The notes under the pieces are model-generated. The model had not been told where the DNA came from. It worked only from the letters and a program-made list of their open reading frames with translations, and made no database searches. The position numbers and the translations under genes are program-made. Positions 27,106-35,324 of a stretch of DNA of 42,820 nt are shown piece by piece. The stretch lies in assembly GCF_000159955.1 (NCBI RefSeq), contig NZ_GG695999.1:1-42820 (forward strand), given 5' to 3'. How positions within the stretch are numbered: position 1 is the stretch's first letter; every line of letters begins with the position of its first letter. The stretch comes from Paenibacillus sp. oral taxon 786 str. D14 (GTDB lineage: Bacteria > Bacillota > Bacilli > Paenibacillales > Paenibacillaceae).

Positions 27106-27146
27106 ATTATATAAAAAATATAATTGTTTACATTTACATGGTAAAT
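27106..27146. promoter_or_regulatory. AT-rich divergent control region with a 15-base palindrome
   Basis: On the minus strand TATAAT (27106-27111) is a probable -10 for the transporter gene; no good -35 was seen. ATTTAC-ATG-GTAAAT at 27132-27146 is an exact palindrome between the divergent genes and could be an operator. Confidence 0.35.
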
Positions 27147-27212
27147 TTAGGTAGTAGACAATGAAACAAGTTTGGCCAAATTAACAAGAATAAATAGAGA
27201 GGTTGAGATGCT

Positions 27213-28142
27213 ATGTTTAAAAGAACATTATTATGCGCCTTGACTTTAGTAATTACCTTGTTCATTTCTGGGCCAGGATATGCAGCGAATGATCAAGATG
27301 ATAGTCTGGGGCATGATTCTATTAGCCCACAGACTAAAATGGAAATTATCAAAACAATGGAGGAATTAACGAAGATAAGCTTGGAAAAGCTAAATCCTCA
27401 AAATTCTTCGAAACTTAGTTCGAATGCTGAAGGCACCCTGAGGAAAAAACTTTCTTCCTTGGGTGTTAGAGAGCTTACTCCAATTGAAGTGCAAGAAAAG
27501 ATATCAAAAAATTTAGTAACACCTAACGTTTCAGTTCCTCCTAGTAATAGTAATGTCAGATGGTATGAGCTTAGATATACACATACCCGGAGTGGAAAGA
27601 CATATGATATCCAAGAACTGTATGCTCAGGCCGTAGGGTATAACACTAATCTTTATAGTTCTAACAACACATTGTATTTGATTAATGGTACAAAAACACA
27701 GGTCAATGTTGGTCAGGCACTAATAAATGTTTACGCGAATAAATTAATCGGAGTTATTGCGTCATTGAATCCAATCACAAATATTTTACCATATGAGTTA
27801 TTTGTAAAAATACCAGACGGAAGTTCCACTATTTCTATGAATTCTGATTTCATTTCATACAGATTACTTTCAACTGCTTGTTTTTCATACGTAAAAGATT
27901 CTGGAAAAAGCGACGATTATTTAACTATGACGTACGCCTATGCTTTGGCCGTCAGACGGATGATTGAGCCGGAGCCTGTGTTCGGGGATATGAAAAACAA
28001 TTGGGACTTCAAACGATTCCTGCTTCGAGGCTTACCAAAAGCAAGCTTTGAAGTCGGGTGGCTTTCCCTTGCCCACAATCTGCTCAAGAAAGCAGCGGCG
28101 GACGCCAAAAACCAAGGAGCTAAGCGGTCTGTTCTCGCTTAG
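27213..28142 (+). CDS. AT-rich secreted protein fused to an IS1182-type transposase tail
   Basis: A 309-residue open frame starting at ATG behind AGAGAGG. Residues 1-24 form a signal peptide (cleavage after GYA). Residues 25-245 are unrecognised, rich in Asn, Ser and Thr, and use AT-rich codons unlike the neighbouring genes, which suggests transfer. From about residue 246 composition and character change: RRMIEPEPVFGDMKNN, then FKRFLLRGLPK and GWLSLAHNLLKKAA match the C-terminal end of IS1182-family transposases. The stop codon lies inside the terminator stem of that element. The original C terminus of the secreted protein has probably been replaced. No catalytic residue can be named, and export of a functional product is uncertain. 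Confidence 0.75.
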   Translation: MFKRTLLCALTLVITLFISGPGYAANDQDDSLGHDSISPQTKMEIIKTMEELTKISLEKLNPQNSSKLSSNAEGTLRKKLSSLGVRELTPIEVQEKISKNLVTPNVSVPPSNSNVRWYELRYTHTRSGKTYDIQELYAQAVGYNTNLYSSNNTLYLINGTKTQVNVGQALINVYANKLIGVIASLNPITNILPYELFVKIPDGSSTISMNSDFISYRLLSTACFSYVKDSGKSDDYLTMTYAYALAVRRMIEPEPVFGDMKNNWDFKRFLLRGLPKASFEVGWLSLAHNLLKKAAADAKNQGAKRSVLA

Positions 28143-28218
28143 CTCCTTGGTTTTTTACTTATACCATCCTATCTTGTTGCTGAGGATGTTCAAAAGTTTA
28201 CTTTTGGGACAGCCTCTA
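27945..28218 (+). mobile_element. Right-end remnant of an IS1182-family insertion sequence
   Basis: The remnant holds about 64 codons of the transposase C terminus (VEPVFG-like EPEPVFG, RRFLLRG-like KRFLLRG, AHNLLKK), a terminator and an end resembling the IS1182 terminal repeat, GGGACAGCCTCT (28207-28218), preceded by the small palindrome CAAAAG-TTTA-CTTTTG. The left end and most of the transposase are absent; the left border lies within the AT-rich gene near 27945. The end falls 6 bases before the hemL stop codon. Confidence 0.7.
28107..28156 (+). terminator. Terminator of the IS1182 remnant
   Basis: AACCAAGGAGCTAAGCG (28110-28126) pairs exactly with CGCTTAGCTCCTTGGTT (28136-28152), with flanking A-run and T-run. 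The stop codon of the chimeric gene (28140-28142) is inside the right arm. It also faces hemL and may stop transcripts from that side. Confidence 0.92.
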
Positions 28219-28224
28219 CTATTT

Positions 28225-29535
28225 TCATCGGGCAATTTCTTTGAAAGAAGCCTCTGCGGCTTCCAACGTGAAGTCGATGTCGGCTTCCGTGTGCGCCGTT
28301 GTCAGGAACCAAGCTTCGAACTTCGACGGGGCGAGGTTGACCCCACGGTTCAGCATGGCGCGGAAAAAGGCAGCGAACGCTTCGCTGTCGGTGTCTTGCG
28401 CCTCCGCATAGTTCGTGACCGGATGGTCACAGAAATGCGTCGAGAACGAGCCGCGGATTCGGTTGATGGTCAGCGGCACTCCATGGCGGCGGGCCGAGTC
28501 AGCCAGCCCGTCGGTCAGCTTCACGGCGAGGCGGTCCATCTCTTCGTAGACCCCAGCGCCTTGCAACACCTCAAGGCAGGCGATGCCGGCGGAGATGGAA
28601 GCAGGGTTGCCCGCCATCGTTCCGGCCTGATAGGCCGGACCCAACGGTGCTACCTGCTCCATGATCTCTTTGCTGCCGCCGTACGCGCCGATCGGCAGCC
28701 CGCCGCCGATGATTTTGCCGAGGGCGGTGAGGTCCGGCCGGATCGCTTCGTGGTTGGAGAGGCCGGCGTAGGTTTGCGCCGAGCCGTAATGGAAGCGGAA
28801 GGCCGTAATAACCTCGTCGTAAATGACGAGGGCGCCGTACTGCCGTGCGAGCCGGCAGAGCTCTTCCAAGAACCCGGGCTTCGGCATCACCATGCCGAAG
28901 TTCCCGACGATCGGCTCGACCATGACGGCGGCGACGTCGTCGCCCCACTTGTCGAGCGCATCTTTCAGCGCCGAAGCATCGTTAAACGGTACGGTGATCA
29001 CCTCGTGCGCGATGCTGGTCGGGATGCCGGCGCTGTCAGGGATGCCCAGCGTGGACGGGCCGGAGCCCGCGGCCACGAGCACGAGATCGGAATGGCCGTG
29101 GTAACACCCGGCAAATTTGATGATTTTGTTGCGCTTCGTATACGCGCGCGCGACGCGGATCGTCGTCATGACCGCTTCCGTACCGGAGTTGACAAAGCGT
29201 ACCTTGTCCATCGAAGGGATCGCTTCTTTGAGCATACGGGCCAAGCGGATCTCCAGCTCGGTTGGGGTCCCGTACAACGTGCCGTTTGCGGCTGCCTCTT
29301 GAATGGCCTTCGTCACATGCGGGTGGGCATGTCCGGTAATGATCGGCCCGTAAGCCGCCAAATAATCGACGTAGCGGTTGCCGTCCACGTCCCAGAAATA
29401 CGCGCCCTCCGCTTTTTTCATAAAAACAGGCGCCCCGCCGCCAACCGCCTTAAAGGAACGGGAGGGGCTGTTGACGCCGCCTACAATATGTTGCAACGCT
29501 TCTTCATACAATCGTTCGGATTGTGATCGATTCAT
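28225..29535 (-). CDS. hemL: Glutamate-1-semialdehyde 2,1-aminomutase
   Basis: A 436-residue class-III PLP aminotransferase that makes 5-aminolevulinate from glutamate-1-semialdehyde in the C5 haem pathway. The signature is complete: [41 protein letters not shown] and the PLP Lys274 in [17 protein letters not shown]. The position near bcp, away from other hem genes, matches the B. subtilis paralogue gsaB, so it may be the second copy of the cell. The ATG follows GAAAGGAAG. The 3' end lies 6 bases from an IS1182-type end; the reading frame looks intact, ending ASFKEIAR, and the IS terminator may serve as its own. Confidence 0.95.
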   Translation of the reverse strand: MNRSQSERLYEEALQHIVGGVNSPSRSFKAVGGGAPVFMKKAEGAYFWDVDGNRYVDYLAAYGPIITGHAHPHVTKAIQEAAANGTLYGTPTELEIRLARMLKEAIPSMDKVRFVNSGTEAVMTTIRVARAYTKRNKIIKFAGCYHGHSDLVLVAAGSGPSTLGIPDSAGIPTSIAHEVITVPFNDASALKDALDKWGDDVAAVMVEPIVGNFGMVMPKPGFLEELCRLARQYGALVIYDEVITAFRFHYGSAQTYAGLSNHEAIRPDLTALGKIIGGGLPIGAYGGSKEIMEQVAPLGPAYQAGTMAGNPASISAGIACLEVLQGAGVYEEMDRLAVKLTDGLADSARRHGVPLTINRIRGSFSTHFCDHPVTNYAEAQDTDSEAFAAFFRAMLNRGVNLAPSKFEAWFLTTAHTEADIDFTLEAAEASFKEIAR

Positions 29536-29605
29536 CTCAATAAACTTCCTTTCTGAATTGAATTACTGGAATGAGCTCGTTATTGTGCCAGCCAGCTTAC
29601 GATTT

Positions 29606-29800
29606 AACTGCAAAAGTACATTTGATTTGTCCGAAAAACCGACTCTTACGCGCGATCAACTGCAAAAGTACATCTCAGACATCACGATATGCCCTCAAAA
29701 GCGACCTTTCAGCAGAAATGAACTGCATTTTTACATTTGAATGCTGAAAAAGAGCGGTTTTGGGCAATATGAACTGCACTTTTACAGCTGACAGGCCCAA
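29606..29800. repeat. Four degenerate direct repeats beginning AACTGCA
   Basis: Copies start at 29606, 29658, 29721 and 29772 with spacings of 52, 63 and 51 bases. Each opens AACTGCA, then AAAGTACAT or [TC]TTTTACA, and the bodies share stretches such as GAAAAACCGACTCTTACGC and GAAAAAGAGCGGTTTTGGGC. No open reading frame or ribosome binding site goes with them. They lie between the hemL start and the second repeat block. Confidence 0.65.
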
Positions 29801-29832
29801 TAGCGCGGATTCACGGTAGGCGGCGATCAAAA

Positions 29833-30000
29833 AAGGCAGTTCGTGATGCCGAACTAGGCAGTAAGAGTGGGGGCTAGCAAAGGCAGTTACTGTCGCCACC
29901 AAAAGACAGCAGTAGTACCATCCAAGGCAGTTACCTGTGCCCCCAAAGGACAGGAGTGGTGCAACTAAATACAGTTACTTGCGCCCCAAATGGCGGTTAT
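29833..30000. repeat. Four degenerate tandem repeats of about 45 bases
   Basis: GGCAGTT or CAGTTAC motifs recur at 29835, 29882, 29926 and about 29970, with spacings of 47, 44 and 44 bases. The bodies share CCCCAAAGGACAG-like and AGTAGTACC-like stretches. The rest of the gap, 30001-30165, is GC-rich with small dyads such as GAGAGG/CCTCTC and shows no gene. The whole space between hemL and the LCP gene is 630 bases and non-coding as far as can be seen. Confidence 0.55.
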
Positions 30001-30165
30001 CCGGCCAAAAGAGAGGAGGCCGCCTCTCGATTAAGGCCTGGCCACAGGGCCGAGCCTGCCTCGAGAGACGCCCTCCGATCTCACGGACTCCCGCCCGCCG
30101 CCTAAGCAGGCAAGGACTTCGCTAACCTCAGGCTTAGGGCCCTCCGCCCCAAAAGGCTCTCAGCC

Positions 30166-31251
30166 TCAAGGGCTGGCCGCCTCCAGGTTCCGGCTGCTGC
30201 TGCCGGCGTTCGCCCCAGTACGGCCTGAGCTGCCACTGCTGTCACTGTTATTCTCGGCACCGTCAGCATCGTTGCCACTGTCCGTCCCGCTTTCCTCCGC
30301 TTTATTAAATACATCCTGCACGTATTGCTTTAAATCCTCCTCGCTGCGAACGCCAAGGACGGACGAGCCGCCAACGGTTTTCTCCACCAGCAGTTCCATC
30401 GGCGGAATCTGCTCGCTGGCGACCATTTCTGCGTCATACCCGACAGTAGCCAGCTTCCACATATCCTGAACCGACAAGTTCGTGTCGATGTAAGGATTGA
30501 TTTTCTCCAGAATCGAAGGCAGCTTCATAATGGAAGTCGTCGACTTCAGCTTATCCGCCACCGCCTTCAGGAAATTGCGCTGCCGCTCGGTCCGGGTGTA
30601 GTCAGACAGAGCGTCGTGCCGGAAGCGGACGTATTGCAGCGCCGTTTTGCCATCTAAGTGCTGCTGTCCTTTTTTCAGATCGATGTCGTATTCATGATTA
30701 TCCGCCTTGCTGGTGTAGTGCATATCTTTTTCCACATAGAAATCAACCCCGCCGACCGCATCCACCAACTCAATGAATCCTTGAAAGTCGGTATACACAT
30801 AATATTGTATCGGGATGCCCAGCAGATCGGAGACGGCTTGCATCGCTGTATTCGGTCCGTGCGTAATCGCCGTGTTGATCCGATCGGAACCGTGCTCTGG
30901 AATCTGCGTGTATGTGTCGCGCAAAATCGAGAAGAGGTAGGCCTTCTTGCTCACAGGGTCCAGGGAAGCGACCAGCATGGTGTCGGAACGAGGAATTTCC
31001 CCTTTCTTCAAACCGCGCGCATCGACGCCCATCAGCAAGATGTTGACGCGATCCTTGCCTTCCCATTTGGGCGGTTCCGGCACTTTCGTTTCGGTTGGTT
31101 GCACGTTATAGAAAGGAGACTGTTCTCCTTCTTTTTGAAAATTGTCGACTTGGTTATAGAGGGCGGTAAAATAGTAGGCTGCAAAGCCGGCGAGAGCGAC
31201 AACCACTCCGATCACAGACCAGAGAATCGCCCGTTTTGTGCGTTTCGTCAT
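30166..31251 (-). CDS. LytR-CpsA-Psr (LCP) family protein
   Basis: A 361-residue membrane-anchored protein starting at ATG 31251 after AAAGGA; the TTG at 31269 would place that site inside the frame. One N-terminal transmembrane helix (about 9-30) is followed by an extracellular LCP domain with DRVNILLMGVDAR, RSDTMLVASLDP, the Arg/Asp set in SILRDTYTQIP and SDRINTA, and YVRFRHDALSDYTRTERQR. LCP enzymes transfer undecaprenyl-linked polymers such as teichoic acids to peptidoglycan. The tail from about 320 is Ser, Gly, Asn and Asp rich and looks disordered. It is divergent from bcp and lies 630 bases from hemL. Confidence 0.95.
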   Translation of the reverse strand: MTKRTKRAILWSVIGVVVALAGFAAYYFTALYNQVDNFQKEGEQSPFYNVQPTETKVPEPPKWEGKDRVNILLMGVDARGLKKGEIPRSDTMLVASLDPVSKKAYLFSILRDTYTQIPEHGSDRINTAITHGPNTAMQAVSDLLGIPIQYYVYTDFQGFIELVDAVGGVDFYVEKDMHYTSKADNHEYDIDLKKGQQHLDGKTALQYVRFRHDALSDYTRTERQRNFLKAVADKLKSTTSIMKLPSILEKINPYIDTNLSVQDMWKLATVGYDAEMVASEQIPPMELLVEKTVGGSSVLGVRSEEDLKQYVQDVFNKAEESGTDSGNDADGAENNSDSSGSSGRTGANAGSSSRNLEAASP

Positions 31252-31381
31252 TGGGTTCGTTCCTTTCAAGGCATGCGATAAATTCGGTTTCTATTATAGA
31301 TATACTACATGTCTTTCCATTATAATTTCTTTTGTAAATACAATCAATTTCAGGGTTGGAGAGGCCAGAGGAGGAAGGAGC

Positions 31382-31867
31382 ATGTCGAAACAAACGCAAC
31401 AAGTGCAAATCGGTCAGCCTGTTCCGGATTTTCGACTGCCCGCCGACAGCGGGGAGGAAATCTCGTTATCGCAATTTCGCGGCCGGAAGGTCGTTCTTTA
31501 TTTTTATCCCAAAGATGCTACCCCGGCTTGTACTCAGGAGGCTTGCGATTTTCGTGATCTTGCTGAGGTGTACGGTGAATATGGGGCGGTGGTGCTGGGC
31601 ATCAGCGGGGATTCGGTGAAATCTCACGCCAGGTTCGCCGGGAAGCAAGGGCTGAATTTCCCGCTCTTATCGGACGAGTCTCATGAGGTGTGCCGAATGT
31701 TTGGCGTATGGCAGCTGAAAAAAATGTACGGCCGCGAATACGAAGGCATCGTCCGTTCGACGTTCCTCATCGACGAGGAGGGGAAGCTGCTCCGTGAATG
31801 GCGCGGGGTTCGAGTCAAAGGGCACGCGGAACAAGTGTTGGAGGCACTGCGAGAAGCCGGCCAATAA
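31382..31867 (+). CDS. bcp: Thioredoxin-dependent thiol peroxidase (Bcp/PrxQ)
   Basis: A 161-residue peroxiredoxin that reduces hydrogen and organic peroxides. The start is ATG 31382 behind GGAAGGAG; the frame extends upstream to 31238 without support. The peroxidatic Cys50 and resolving Cys55 are in TPACTQEAC, an Ala replacing the usual Gly of TPGCT. YFYPKDATP, GISGD, FPLLSD and RSTFLIDEEGKL are standard. Near gsaB/hemL this matches the B. subtilis gsaB-ygaF region, where perR follows; perR is absent here. A clear PerR box was not found. A bidirectional terminator follows. Confidence 0.96.
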   Translation: MSKQTQQVQIGQPVPDFRLPADSGEEISLSQFRGRKVVLYFYPKDATPACTQEACDFRDLAEVYGEYGAVVLGISGDSVKSHARFAGKQGLNFPLLSDESHEVCRMFGVWQLKKMYGREYEGIVRSTFLIDEEGKLLREWRGVRVKGHAEQVLEALREAGQ

Positions 31868-31895
31868 AATAGGTGTCTTCGCCAGAGAGTTGATC

Positions 31896-31936
31896 AAAAC
31901 GCCTCATCCTAACGTTAAAGTGGGATGAGGCGTTTA
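31896..31936. terminator. Bidirectional terminator between bcp and the stalk-domain gene
   Basis: AAACGCCTCATCC (31897-31909) pairs exactly with GGATGAGGCGTTT (31923-31935). It has A-runs and T-runs suited to both converging genes, though short ones. Confidence 0.88.
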
Positions 31937-31943
31937 CCTTTAC

Positions 31944-32675
31944 TTATTTTTCAAAATGCAGATCAAAAAGGCCTAGTTCGATGTTCTCCTGATCGGCTGT
32001 TGCACGGAACTCGACTTTCGCTGCATGAGCGACGTCAAGCGCTAAATCCTTAGGGAAGTCTCCCGGTTTGAAAGTTTCTGAGTAAGCTTCACGATCATCG
32101 ACCAGGATCCGCAGCGTCACCGAAGCCCCAGAATCTCTATATTTTCCGGTCAACCCCACTTTGCCGACCACCTTTTTGGCTTGTCCGTTAAGCGGAAATT
32201 GAATATGGACCCAGCGACTGTCTGAGCCGTTATCATTTCTAGGGAACTCAAAGCGCAGGAAGCTGGTATACGTGTTCCCCAAGTTATCTTCAATCGGTTC
32301 GTTCGCATTGTATACGTATTCATATCTGCTCCAGTATGCGGTCTGCGCATTCGAATGCTGGATATCGCGTTCTGGATAAATATCCGTTTTCCCCTCTGTC
32401 TCGCCTATGTATACGGTTTGCGTGGAGGCGTCCCATTTCACCGGAAGCTTCAGCGCTTCAGCAACAAACCGAAGAGGTACGTATGTCGTCCCGTTATAGA
32501 GGAACGGTTTGTTATCCTCACTCAACTTTTGAGCTGTTTTGTTGACGGTAATCCCTTTGACGTTGTAAAACACTTCGATCAGCTTTCCGCTGCTGCCGGC
32601 ATAAACTCCTGTTGCTCCGAATAGAAGGGAGCCTGCAACGAAGCCGGCAATGAATTTAGATTTTGAATTCTTCAT
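31944..32675 (-). CDS. Exported stalk-domain protein with NPCBM-like C-terminal domain
   Basis: A 243-residue protein. A signal peptide (about 1-27, ending VYAG) precedes a copper-amine-oxidase-N-like stalk domain (about 30-95: ITVNKTAQKL, FLYNGTTYVPLRFVAEAL, VKWDASTQTVYIG). The remaining 140 residues look like a small NPCBM-type carbohydrate-binding domain (VGLTGKYRDSGASVTLRILVDD, then LDVAHAAKVEFRATA). It is probably a wall-bound binding protein without enzyme activity. The ATG at 32673-32675 follows AAGGAAGG. An inverted repeat spans its start codon and a promoter lies just upstream. It converges with bcp. Confidence 0.88.
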   Translation of the reverse strand: MKNSKSKFIAGFVAGSLLFGATGVYAGSSGKLIEVFYNVKGITVNKTAQKLSEDNKPFLYNGTTYVPLRFVAEALKLPVKWDASTQTVYIGETEGKTDIYPERDIQHSNAQTAYWSRYEYVYNANEPIEDNLGNTYTSFLRFEFPRNDNGSDSRWVHIQFPLNGQAKKVVGKVGLTGKYRDSGASVTLRILVDDREAYSETFKPGDFPKDLALDVAHAAKVEFRATADQENIELGLFDLHFEK

Positions 32676-32713
32676 GTTGCAATTACACCTTCCTTTGGAT
32701 AGTTTTGCAACAT
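32674..32713 (-). promoter_or_regulatory. Inverted repeat flanking the ribosome binding site of the stalk-domain gene
   Basis: ATGTTGCAA (32674-32682) and TTGCAACAT (32705-32713) are exact inverted repeats. In the minus transcript the loop contains AAGGAAGG and the 3' arm reaches the start codon. The predicted transcript begins within or next to the 5' arm, so the hairpin could sit at the extreme 5' end of the mRNA. Confidence 0.45.
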
Positions 32714-32743
32714 ATTATATCTGCGCCGGCGGGGGTTCGGCAA
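32714..32743 (-). promoter_or_regulatory. Promoter of the stalk-domain gene
   Basis: On the minus strand TTGCCG (32738-32743) and TATAAT (32714-32719) are 18 bases apart. The -10 is perfect and the -35 moderate. Confidence 0.55.
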
Positions 32744-32850
32744 TATTTTCTCGAATGACGTCTATCTTCATCTCTACCTTCATACAATCTACCAGAAAGC
32801 TAAAGGATTCATAGAAAAGAAATTGATCCTAGTGCGGAGGTAGAAGGTCG

Positions 32851-34224
32851 ATGAAACAACCAAAAAAGTTATCCGGACAAATGCTGGTACGTTTGCTACT
32901 GCTTACGGTAGTACTGATTGCGGCAATCTGCACGCCGCTTGGCTTCCAGCACAAGGGCTTGCCCGAAGTCAAAGCCCTGGCCATGAAAGAACAAGCCGCG
33001 GGGGGAACCGCGACGCATAAAGTGAATTTCGCTGCACCTGCACCCCAGAAGTTGGAACCCGTCCATACGTCGGCCATAGGCTCGGCTGGCGCATCGGCGG
33101 CTTTGGCAGCGTCTCAGACGAAGAAGGCGGAGACGCTGCAAGAAAACCAAAAGGAAGTGCAAGGCAAGACCGTTTATTTGACGTTTGATGACGGACCTAG
33201 CCCGCATACGGATCAAGTACTGGAGATTTTGCGGGAAGAAGAGGTGACCGCTACCTTTTTCGTGCTTGGCGAGCAGGCCAAACGTTATCCAGAGAAGATC
33301 CGGCGAATCGTCGACGGCGGCCATGCCCTCGGGAATCATACGTATAACCATGATTACGACGCGTTGTACGACAGCTTCGGCCAATTCTGGAAGCAGGTCA
33401 AGGCAACGGAAGAGGTGCTGCGGGAGATCACGGGAACACGTACGGCGTTGGTTCGCGCGCCGGGCGGGACGTACGGTCATTTTGACAAGACGTATTTCAA
33501 CCTGCTGGAGCAGGGTGGGTATAAAGTGTTCGACTGGAATGTGGACAGCGGCGATTCCAAGCGCAAAGGCGTTCCGGCAAATGAGATTGTAGCCAACGTC
33601 AAGAACGCGAAGCTGCAGGACCAAGTGATTGTGTTGATGCATGATGGAGGCGGGCATGAGCAGACCGTCAAGGCGCTGCCGGAAATTATTCATTACTATA
33701 AAAAACTAGGTTACGAGTTTCGTACATTATCTGCGGAGCAAAAGCCCGTTCAATTTTCGCTGGATCCTCAGGTAGGCAAGAAAAAGAACCGTCCAGCGCC
33801 TTCCGCCGAATGGATCGCGTCCAACGTCGTTCCGAATGCGGCTTTGTTTGAACCGGAGCTGCCGCTCACCGTGGAGGCCGGCGGCTTGCAAACGCGCCTT
33901 GCGCCGGGGGAATACGAGCTGCGTGACGGCCAGTATGTGGCTCCTGTCCGTATGGTGATGGAGCGGCTGGGAGCTGAGGTCTATTGGAGCGAGGCGACGC
34001 AAAGCGCCTTCATCAACTGGGGGGACGCCTACATCGTAGCGGATACACGGCGCGGAGTGCTGACTGCGGTTCGCCCAGACGGGACCTATGCCGAATGGGA
34101 AGTGACGTTTGAGCGCAAGGCTCAGGCGTTATGGATTCCACTGCGTCCGCTCTTGGAGGCATTAGGTCATCCGATTGTCGGAGTTGTTTCAACTGCTGGG
34201 GAGCGACGGGTCTCGGCAATCTAG
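32851..34224 (+). CDS. Polysaccharide deacetylase with C-terminal stalk domain
   Basis: A 457-residue membrane-anchored or secreted enzyme. A hydrophobic segment at about residues 11-30 is a signal anchor. The NodB domain (about 105-295) has TFDDGPSPHTD with catalytic and metal Asp113 and Asp114, metal ligands His163 and His167 in HTYNH, RAPGGTYGHFD and LMHDGGGH. The C-terminal part (about 345-455) is a stalk domain (YVAPVRMVMERLGAEVYWSE). The family removes acetyl groups from peptidoglycan GlcNAc or MurNAc, or from other glycans; peptidoglycan is likely but unproved. The start ATG follows GGAGGTAGAAGG. It stands alone before the moxR operon. Confidence 0.95.
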   Translation: MKQPKKLSGQMLVRLLLLTVVLIAAICTPLGFQHKGLPEVKALAMKEQAAGGTATHKVNFAAPAPQKLEPVHTSAIGSAGASAALAASQTKKAETLQENQKEVQGKTVYLTFDDGPSPHTDQVLEILREEEVTATFFVLGEQAKRYPEKIRRIVDGGHALGNHTYNHDYDALYDSFGQFWKQVKATEEVLREITGTRTALVRAPGGTYGHFDKTYFNLLEQGGYKVFDWNVDSGDSKRKGVPANEIVANVKNAKLQDQVIVLMHDGGGHEQTVKALPEIIHYYKKLGYEFRTLSAEQKPVQFSLDPQVGKKKNRPAPSAEWIASNVVPNAALFEPELPLTVEAGGLQTRLAPGEYELRDGQYVAPVRMVMERLGAEVYWSEATQSAFINWGDAYIVADTRRGVLTAVRPDGTYAEWEVTFERKAQALWIPLRPLLEALGHPIVGVVSTAGERRVSAI

Positions 34225-34355
34225 TTGTTTTGATAGATTCTTGGGACAAACGCTTAACTTTCTCTCCCTTTCTTCCATGTCTATTTCCGCTAGTTTCTGG
34301 AGATACTGGTTGATAGATTACGGCCATGGTTTTTAGAAATGGAGGGGGAGTCAGG

Positions 34356-35324
34356 ATGAATCACGATCAAGCGCAGACGTTGCTGGAGCGGCTCGTCCAC
34401 AAGGTGGATCGGGTGATAGTTGGAAAAAAAGCGGAGATCGAGCTCGCGGTAGTGGCGATGCTGAGCGGCGGTCATATTTTGTTAGAGGATGTGCCAGGAG
34501 TGGGTAAAACGATGCTGGTACGCACGTTAGCTGCCTGCATCGGCGGGTCGTTTGGCCGCATTCAGTTCACGTCGGACCTGCTGCCGTCTGATGTCACCGG
34601 CGTAACGGTATACCATGCGCAAAGCGGTCAGTTTGAGTTTCGGCCCGGGCCGGTGTTCGCCAATGTCGTATTGGCCGATGAGATCAATCGGGCAGCGCCG
34701 CGAACCCAGTCGGCACTGCTGGAAGCGATGGAAGAACGGAAAGTGACGATCGATGGAGAGACGCGGGCTTTGCCGAAGCCGTTTTTGCTGCTGGCTACGC
34801 AAAATCCGCTGGAATACGAAGGAACCTATCGCCTCCCGGAGGCGCAGCTGGATCGTTTTTTGATGCGGCTGACGCTCGGGTATCCGAAGCCAGAGCAGGA
34901 GGTGGATCTGCTCGGGAGGATGCAGGATCCGCCTAATCTTGCCGAGCTGAAGCCGGTGCTGCTGCCGGAGGAAATGGCCCTCATGCAGCGTCAGGTGCGC
35001 AGCGTATTTGTGGACGACGTCATCAAGCGCTATATGGTTGGGGCGGCGGACGTATCCCGGCGCCATCCGCAAATCGCGCTGGGTTTCAGTCCGCGCGCAA
35101 CGCTTGCCTGGATGGGGGCGGCGCAGGCGATGGCGTATTACAAAGGACGTTCGTTCGTCACGCCGGACGATGTGAAGGCGGTCGCGCCCGCTGTGCTCAC
35201 GCACCGGATCGTGCTGAGGACGGAAGCGAAGCTCGACGGAGTCAGCGGAGAGAAGGCGCTAGCTGAAGTGCTGGCTAAGGTGAATGTGCCGATTTTTGCA
35301 CGGAGAGCGGGGGCTTCGTCATGA
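34356..35324 (+). CDS. MoxR-family AAA+ ATPase (yeaC-like)
   Basis: A 322-residue AAA+ protein starting at ATG 34356 after GGAGGGGG; the earlier ATG at 34326 lies upstream of that site. Walker A is DVPGVGKTML, Walker B is VVLADEINRA, followed by the MoxR motifs PRTQSALLEAMEER and ATQNPLEYEGTYRLPEAQLDRF. MoxR ATPases act as chaperones for a partner complex, here the DUF58 and transglutaminase proteins encoded next. The order with guaA and pbuG is the same as B. subtilis yeaC-yeaD-yebA-guaA-pbuG. Its stop overlaps the next start by ATGA. Confidence 0.96.
   Translation: MNHDQAQTLLERLVHKVDRVIVGKKAEIELAVVAMLSGGHILLEDVPGVGKTMLVRTLAACIGGSFGRIQFTSDLLPSDVTGVTVYHAQSGQFEFRPGPVFANVVLADEINRAAPRTQSALLEAMEERKVTIDGETRALPKPFLLLATQNPLEYEGTYRLPEAQLDRFLMRLTLGYPKPEQEVDLLGRMQDPPNLAELKPVLLPEEMALMQRQVRSVFVDDVIKRYMVGAADVSRRHPQIALGFSPRATLAWMGAAQAMAYYKGRSFVTPDDVKAVAPAVLTHRIVLRTEAKLDGVSGEKALAEVLAKVNVPIFARRAGASS

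Noticed and set aside
28048..29526. Long plus-strand open frame (492 codons) opposite hemL
   Set aside because: hemL has all family motifs on the minus strand; the plus frame has no ribosome binding site or recognisable domain.
29606..30000. CRISPR array
   Set aside because: Repeats are degenerate, differ in spacing, lack uniform spacers, and no cas genes are in the window.
31310..31345. Possible PerR box near bcp (TTATAAT half-site)
   Set aside because: Only one half of the TTATAATNATTATAA palindrome is present.
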